From the NCBI GenBank assembly GCA_019359015.1, contig JAHHID010000033.1, positions 1 to 64,000 on the forward strand: 64,000 bases of DNA. Direction: 5' to 3'. Every line of letters starts with the position of its first letter. Positions within the stretch are counted from its first letter, which is position 1. Below the pieces are notes generated by a model. That model was not told the DNA's origin. It saw only the letters and a list, made by a program, of their open reading frames with translations, and made no database searches. A program made the position numbers and the translations under genes. This DNA is from Spirirestis rafaelensis WJT71-NPBG6 (GTDB lineage Bacteria > Cyanobacteriota > Cyanobacteriia > Cyanobacteriales > Nostocaceae). Shown here one piece after another: positions 59,682 to 64,000 of the stretch.

Positions 59682-60973
59682 GTACCTTTGCTCCCTGGAA
59701 AGTTCTGCACATTGAATTGAGTGAAGGCATCCCTACACTAACCGCTGAACCAAAGTATCAGGGTATCTATGTAGTTTTTTGGTGGTATGGTATTCCCCTT
59801 GGTCATCAGGAAATTTTAGCAGAGCAGTTGCCAATGCCTGCACTTTCACTGTGCAATTTGGTTGTGCAAACGATTACCCCAACGGTTGGTTGTCATCTTT
59901 TAGACCACGGTTTCAAAGCACCTTTACCTGTAATTTCTGAAAATCCTTCACGGGATAAACCTGTTAATTTTCACGCTTTGATAACATTGCAGCAACCGCT
60001 CAAGCTGCTGCAAGAACGCTGTTCGCAGCCTGTCAGTAATTCTGTTTCCGTAGTGGTGTGTACGCGCAACCGACCCCAACAGTTAGCGCAATGCTTGCGC
60101 TCACTGCAAAATTTGTCGCAACCGCCACAACAGATTTTAGTCGTCGATAATGCCCCTTCGGACGACGCTACACGTCAACTGGTTGCACAAATGCCTGGTA
60201 TCCAATACGTGTTAGAACCACGTCCGGGATTAAGCGTTGCGCGTAATACTGGTATACACCACAGTACTGGCAATATTATTGCCTTCACTGATGATGATGT
60301 GATAGTCCATCCTGACTGGAGCGCACGATTGCAACAAGGTTTTGAGAACCCAAAGGTGATGGCTGTGACTGGGCTAGTCCTCCCTGGAGAACTAGAAACG
60401 GAAGCGCAAGTCTTCTTTGAAAAAACCTTTGGAGGATTTAGTCAGGGATACCGTGTTCTCACTTTTGATTCTCAGTTCTTTGACGAGATGAAGCATCGAG
60501 GTGTTCCTGTTTGGCGCATCGGTGCTGGAGCGAACATGGCGTTTCGACGCAAGGTTTTTGAACTAGTAGGGGACTTCGACGAACGCTTGGGAGCAGGCGC
60601 TTCAGGATGTAGTGAGGATTCAGAATTATGGTACAGAATCTTAGCTGAAGGCTGGCTTTGTCGCTATGAACCAGCATCTGTAGTTTACCACTACCATCGC
60701 AGCGATCTAGATGGCTTGAAACAGCAAATGTATCAGTATATGCGTGGTCATGTGGCAGCCCTTTTGGTTCAGTTTGCTAGATATCAGCACTGGGGTAATC
60801 TGCGTCGTCTATTTGTTGCCTTACCTAAATACTATACCCGGCAGTTTTTATCTGGACTTCTAAATGGCTTTAAATCTTTCAACAAAATGCTATTAGCACA
60901 GGTATTAGGCTGTTTTTCAGGAGTAAAATTCTACTTACAGCATAGATACTTTACCAAAGTGATTATTAAGTAA
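59678..60973 (+). CDS. Family 2 glycosyltransferase, paralogue of the preceding gene
   Basis: 431 residues from a GTG at 59678 that overlaps the preceding stop (GTGA). Same layout as its neighbour: N-terminal extension (about 1-115), SVVVCTRNRPQQLAQCLRSL, ILVVDNAPSDDATRQLVAQM, DxD in AFTDDDVIVHPDW, GAGANMAFRRKVFELVGDFD and YEPASVVYHYHRSD. The two arose by tandem duplication and probably add successive sugars. The GAGASGCSEDSELWYRI block gives the acidic catalytic base region. Translation is coupled to the upstream gene. Confidence 0.9.
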   Translation: MSTFAPWKVLHIELSEGIPTLTAEPKYQGIYVVFWWYGIPLGHQEILAEQLPMPALSLCNLVVQTITPTVGCHLLDHGFKAPLPVISENPSRDKPVNFHALITLQQPLKLLQERCSQPVSNSVSVVVCTRNRPQQLAQCLRSLQNLSQPPQQILVVDNAPSDDATRQLVAQMPGIQYVLEPRPGLSVARNTGIHHSTGNIIAFTDDDVIVHPDWSARLQQGFENPKVMAVTGLVLPGELETEAQVFFEKTFGGFSQGYRVLTFDSQFFDEMKHRGVPVWRIGAGANMAFRRKVFELVGDFDERLGAGASGCSEDSELWYRILAEGWLCRYEPASVVYHYHRSDLDGLKQQMYQYMRGHVAALLVQFARYQHWGNLRRLFVALPKYYTRQFLSGLLNGFKSFNKMLLAQVLGCFSGVKFYLQHRYFTKVIIK

Positions 60974-61062
60974 AAAAGAGATTTGACTCATAAAACCTGT
61001 ACAGCACTTCATGTGTTGTCATCGACTCCTAAATCTTAAAGTAAGCAATTAAGAGGTTACAC

Positions 61063-61899
61063 ATGCAAACTTATACAGAAGATTTTTTTAAATGGATCCA
61101 AGATGGTTCGATAAAATCAGCTAAAGAGATTATTCCCATAATTTTTGAGTTCATTCAACCAAAGTCAGTGATTGATGTTGGTTGCGGCACAGGCACTTGG
61201 TTGTCTGTATTTCAAGAACATGGTGTTGAGGACATTTGGGGCGTAGATGGTGATTACGTAGATCAAAAAAATTTAGAAATTCCTCAAGACAGGTTTTTAT
61301 CGTTTGATTTGAAAAATCCTTTGAGTCTAGATAGACAGTTTGATTTAGTCGTCTCTTTGGAGGTTGCTGAACACTTGCCCTCAGATTGTGCTGAAACATT
61401 TGTAGATTCGCTGACAAGATTGGGATCAGTGATTCTTTTCTCTGCTGCAATCCCCTTTCAAGGGGGAACAGAACACATTAATGAGCAATGGCTAGACTAC
61501 TGGGCAAAATACTTTCAAAAAAAAGGATATGTAGCGATTGATTGTATCAGACCTAGAATTTGGGAAAATGATAATGTGGAAATGTGGTATGCACAAAATA
61601 TTTTGATTTTTGCCCAAAAAGATTCTCTGAAATTACCACAGTATTATCTTCTGAAAAATCAATTTGAACTAACTAGGGAAAATCAACTTTCAATAGTCCA
61701 TCCAAAACAATATTTACAATTCGGTGAAAAATATACCGCCGAAAACAAGGCTGCTCAGTGGTATGCCGCAGAAGCCGAAAAGTATTTAGCAGCATCTGAC
61801 CCCAAGAATATGTCACTTAAGAAGGTACTTTCGGCATTACCAATTATTATCAAAAATACTTTGCAAAGAAAGCTATTTAAGAATAATAACCACACTTAG
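61063..61899 (+). CDS. Class I SAM-dependent methyltransferase
   Basis: 278 residues. Motif I VIDVGCGTGTWLSVFQEHGV (about 37-56), acidic motif II in IWGVDGDYVDQ, then LVVSLEVAEHLPSDCAETFV and SVILFSAAIPFQGGTEHINE. This is the pattern of methyltransferases found in surface-glycan clusters. A C-terminal extension of about 80 residues is basic and polar. 89 bp after the glycosyltransferase, same strand. Confidence 0.87.
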   Translation: MQTYTEDFFKWIQDGSIKSAKEIIPIIFEFIQPKSVIDVGCGTGTWLSVFQEHGVEDIWGVDGDYVDQKNLEIPQDRFLSFDLKNPLSLDRQFDLVVSLEVAEHLPSDCAETFVDSLTRLGSVILFSAAIPFQGGTEHINEQWLDYWAKYFQKKGYVAIDCIRPRIWENDNVEMWYAQNILIFAQKDSLKLPQYYLLKNQFELTRENQLSIVHPKQYLQFGEKYTAENKAAQWYAAEAEKYLAASDPKNMSLKKVLSALPIIIKNTLQRKLFKNNNHT

Positions 61900-61930
61900 A
61901 CTGCTCATCTCATTAACTTAGCACACATCT

Positions 61931-62680
61931 ATGCATAAGACACCATTAGCTGATTTTCTGTCCTGCAATCCTTTTCCCTATCCCTTGACTCAAGGATTTT
62001 TTTACCGGGAAAAGATGCACGCCATCCACCGCATTACTCCCGACAAAGCCATTAAAGACATTTTAGAAGTTGGGGGTGGTCAAAGTGGTTTAACTGCCCT
62101 GTTATTTCCTCAAGCCCAAGTCACCAATCTTGATTTAAACCCTGAATACGCACAAGCTCCCTGTAACCAACAAAAACGGGTGCATTTTGTGTGTGGGGAT
62201 GCCACTGCTTTACCTTTTGCAAGTGAGTCTTTCGATGCTGTTACAATGTTCGACCTTTTGGAACATGTACCAGATGACAAAAAGGCAGTATCAGAGGCTT
62301 TGCGAGTTTTGCGTCCAGGTGGTTTTCTGCTAATTAGTACTCCTAATGAAAATTGGCGGTTTCCCTATTACAAATTCATGAAACCTATCTGCCCTAGTGA
62401 GGCAGAAGTTATGGGGGAATGGGGTCATGTCCGGCGTGGCTACACTTTGGCAGAACTCAAGGTTTTGATAAATTTGCCCTGCCAAGGATATGCCACGTTC
62501 ATTAACCCCCTTACGGTTCTGGGTCATGATATTGCATTTTCACGCTTATCCCATCGTCAACGTCAACTCTTGTGTACGATGCTTAGTCCGGTGACATGGC
62601 TGAGTTATTATCTGCACAAGCCGCAAGCAATGGGTACAGAAACTGCATCGGCTTGGCAGAAGGGAGAAGAAAAGCTATGA
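61931..62680 (+). CDS. Class I SAM-dependent methyltransferase
   Basis: 249 residues. Motif I ILEVGGGQSGLTALLFPQAQ (Gly-rich with GGG in place of the usual GCG), acidic residue in VTNLDLNPEYA, motif post-I CGDATALPFASESFDAVTMF and DLLEHVPDDKKAVSEALRVL with RPGGFLLISTPNENW. UbiE/MenG-like Methyltransf_11 type, substrate unknown. 31 bp after the previous gene; its stop overlaps the next start (ATGA). Confidence 0.87.
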   Translation: MHKTPLADFLSCNPFPYPLTQGFFYREKMHAIHRITPDKAIKDILEVGGGQSGLTALLFPQAQVTNLDLNPEYAQAPCNQQKRVHFVCGDATALPFASESFDAVTMFDLLEHVPDDKKAVSEALRVLRPGGFLLISTPNENWRFPYYKFMKPICPSEAEVMGEWGHVRRGYTLAELKVLINLPCQGYATFINPLTVLGHDIAFSRLSHRQRQLLCTMLSPVTWLSYYLHKPQAMGTETASAWQKGEEKL

Positions 62681-63540
62681 AAAATATATTTAGGATAGCA
62701 ACTAATTTAAGACGAGTTCTGCTGGAAAGTAATACATTAGACCAGCCTTCGGTTGCGTATGAACCTGACTTAATTCCACCACTCGAGCTGATGCGTCAGG
62801 AAGGCATTGATGTCCTCGAAGAGTGGTTTCGCTGGGCGGAGGAGTGGAGTATGCTCCTTCGCGTCTATGGTGGCATAACAAAAAACAGCAAAGTACTCGA
62901 AATAGGCTGTGGGCTTGGGCGGATTGCTTTTCCACTACGTTATATTTTGTCGCCTAGTGGTTCTTATGAGGGTTTTGATATCTGCCAAAACAAAATCGCG
63001 TTTTTAGAGAAAACTTTTCATAAGGCATACCCAAACTTCCGCTTTATTTCGGCTGACATTAACAACACATTATATAATCCCAAGGGGCAAATAGGCGCCG
63101 CTGACTACCGCTTTCCCTATCCCAATAACTCCTTTGACATTGTCTATGCAGCCTCTGTTTTTACTCATATGCTGCCTGAGGCTGCTGCCAATTACTTCCA
63201 AGAGACTGCACGCGTGCTAAAGCAAGATGGGCTTTGTCTGTTCAGCTTTTTCTTGCTCGACAATTACCGCCCCGAACAACCCAGACCTTTAGGATTCGCA
63301 CGACCAGATTTTAATTTCGATCATCCATATGGCAGCTATGGTGAGGATTTTGCCATTGCACGGCTAGAAAACCCGGAAGAGATGACAGCCTATGGCCTGC
63401 CTTTAATTGAGCGTTTTGCTAAACAAGCGGGTTTAGAGTTAGCTCAAGCACCCGTCCCAGGATTCTGGTCAGGTAGTACGTCAACCTGGGTTGGAGCGCA
63501 AGACCTTGTCATTCTCAAAGTTTGTTCTTCTAAGCCATGA
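62677..63540 (+). CDS. Class I SAM-dependent methyltransferase
   Basis: 287 residues from the ATG at 62677, which overlaps the previous stop by 4 bp. A start at 62596 would overlap by 85 bp in another frame and is rejected. Motif I VLEIGCGLGRIAFPLRYILS, acidic residue in YEGFDICQNKIAFLEKTF, post-I ADYRFPYPNNSFDIVYAASV, then FTHMLPEAAANYFQETARVL. The C-terminal GFWSGSTSTWVGAQDLVILK is typical of class I methyltransferases in glycan or secondary-metabolite clusters. Last gene of the cluster. Confidence 0.86.
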   Translation: MKNIFRIATNLRRVLLESNTLDQPSVAYEPDLIPPLELMRQEGIDVLEEWFRWAEEWSMLLRVYGGITKNSKVLEIGCGLGRIAFPLRYILSPSGSYEGFDICQNKIAFLEKTFHKAYPNFRFISADINNTLYNPKGQIGAADYRFPYPNNSFDIVYAASVFTHMLPEAAANYFQETARVLKQDGLCLFSFFLLDNYRPEQPRPLGFARPDFNFDHPYGSYGEDFAIARLENPEEMTAYGLPLIERFAKQAGLELAQAPVPGFWSGSTSTWVGAQDLVILKVCSSKP

Positions 63541-64000
63541 CCATACATGAACCAGTAACTACGTAGCTAAAAACAGCGATCGCCTGCCTGACCAAGCCCT
63601 GCGGGCAAGGCAGAGGGTAGAGGGCAGGAGGCAGAAGGAAGGATAATCGTGTTTGTTAAGTCGCAATTGACCGATTGGGTTCAAGCCGCCACCAAATCAA
63701 AGATTTTGGTGGTCAATAATTGCGTGGTGGGTTCAAGCCCCCACTGATTACACATAGCTGCCCTCAGACGAGCGTACTTCTGCCTTTGTTCTTGACTACA
63801 CTGGGGCGACCTCATCGCAGAGTTTTTAGATATCATTGGGGTTTTCTTCGAGGCTTTATGCACAGAGATGACAGACGACGGCTAGTAGGGACAGGTAGCG
63901 ACGCAGACAAGTTGCGCCAACGTCTTGCCCAACTGAACCAAATCTACGACTTTTCTGACATAATATAAAATTATTAATATAAATATTAAGAAATATGTCA
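63541..64000. other. Terminal region, structured but no gene recognised
   Basis: About 460 bp to the window edge. It begins with a HIP1 site and purine-rich repeat (GGCAGAGGGTAGAGGGCAGG), then a nested inverted-repeat region at 63663-63723 (GCAATTGACC with GGTCAATAATTGC outside, CCACCAAA with TTTGGTGG inside). Two GGGTTCAAGCC words follow one another (63677 and 63730). A frame at 63720-63968 ends LRQRLAQLNQIYDFSDII but matches nothing I know and has no ribosome site, so I leave it uncalled; it might be a remnant. Confidence 0.4.

Noticed and set aside
63663-63760. tRNA or tRNA pair suggested by GGGTTCAAGCC words
   Set aside because: No acceptor stem, D arm or anticodon arm can be drawn around either word.
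63720-63968. 82-codon frame at the right edge
   Set aside because: No match, no ribosome site, starts inside the inverted-repeat region; possibly a remnant but not supportable.

Overview
The window is chromosomal DNA from a cyanobacterium, most likely a filamentous, heterocyst-type (Nostocales-like) species. The signs are psbX, Ycf66, YggT/Ycf19, a cyanobacterial chorismate lyase, a cyAbrB regulator, abundant GCGATCGC (HIP1) octamers, and heptanucleotide tandem repeats of the TGCCCAA / TTAGTTG type. No species can be named from the sequence alone. Layout: (1) 0-10.7 kb is housekeeping: a cut-off IS630-type transposase, chorismate lyase, tRNA-Leu(GAG), accC, YggT, psbX, Ycf66, two TolB-like lipoproteins, sdhB, a 1.46-kb gene-free stretch, cyAbrB (calA-like) and a CPBP membrane protease. 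(2) 10.85-17.7 kb is an accessory conflict-system-like cluster: a CHAT protease with a C-terminal helical adaptor, a protein carrying the same adaptor plus a degenerate (inactive) STAND-like NTPase, a MoxR AAA+ ATPase, a vWA protein, a PD-(D/E)xK-like protein and a GUN4-domain protein. MoxR plus vWA plus variable sensor/effector domains matches the general plan of published vWA-MoxR 'ternary' systems. The GUN4 and nuclease-like components and the shared adaptor make this version worth study. Palindromic elements have inserted between its genes, and a frameshifted RAYT transposase lies directly behind it. (3) 18.9-35.7 kb is a mixed set: geranylgeranyl-reductase-family oxidoreductase, pyrH-frr, a redoxin, agmatinase, an alpha/beta hydrolase, an LCP ligase, an AI-2E-family permease, an inhibitory-type serpin close to a subtilase, rpe, and a 790-residue multi-receiver response regulator. 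(4) 35.7-45.7 kb is a type I secretion locus: a 57-aa protein, methyltransferase, a 64-aa peptide, parvulin isomerase, a small RTX protein, an ABC exporter with a cNMP-binding domain and an inactive C39-like domain, and HlyD. A roughly 43-bp near-identical motif occurs six times upstream of these genes and a seventh time upstream of a membrane TPR gene at 52.0 kb. I read it as the promoter or leader of a small regulon. (5) 46-52 kb holds a PAS/GAF histidine kinase whose receiver domain is cut off at a HIP1 site, a lone PAS protein and the TPR protein. (6) 52.3-63.5 kb holds fructosamine kinase, an M16 peptidase, and a glycan assembly/export cluster of three GT2 glycosyltransferases, a HepA/MsbA-like ABC transporter and three methyltransferases. 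How the parts may work together: in region 2, MoxR/vWA would remodel or license a complex in which the adaptor brings the CHAT protease to the STAND-like partner. In region 4, ABC plus HlyD would export the RTX protein uncleaved. In region 6, glycosyltransferases and methyltransferases would build and decorate a polysaccharide exported by the ABC protein. These are inferences from domains and gene order.
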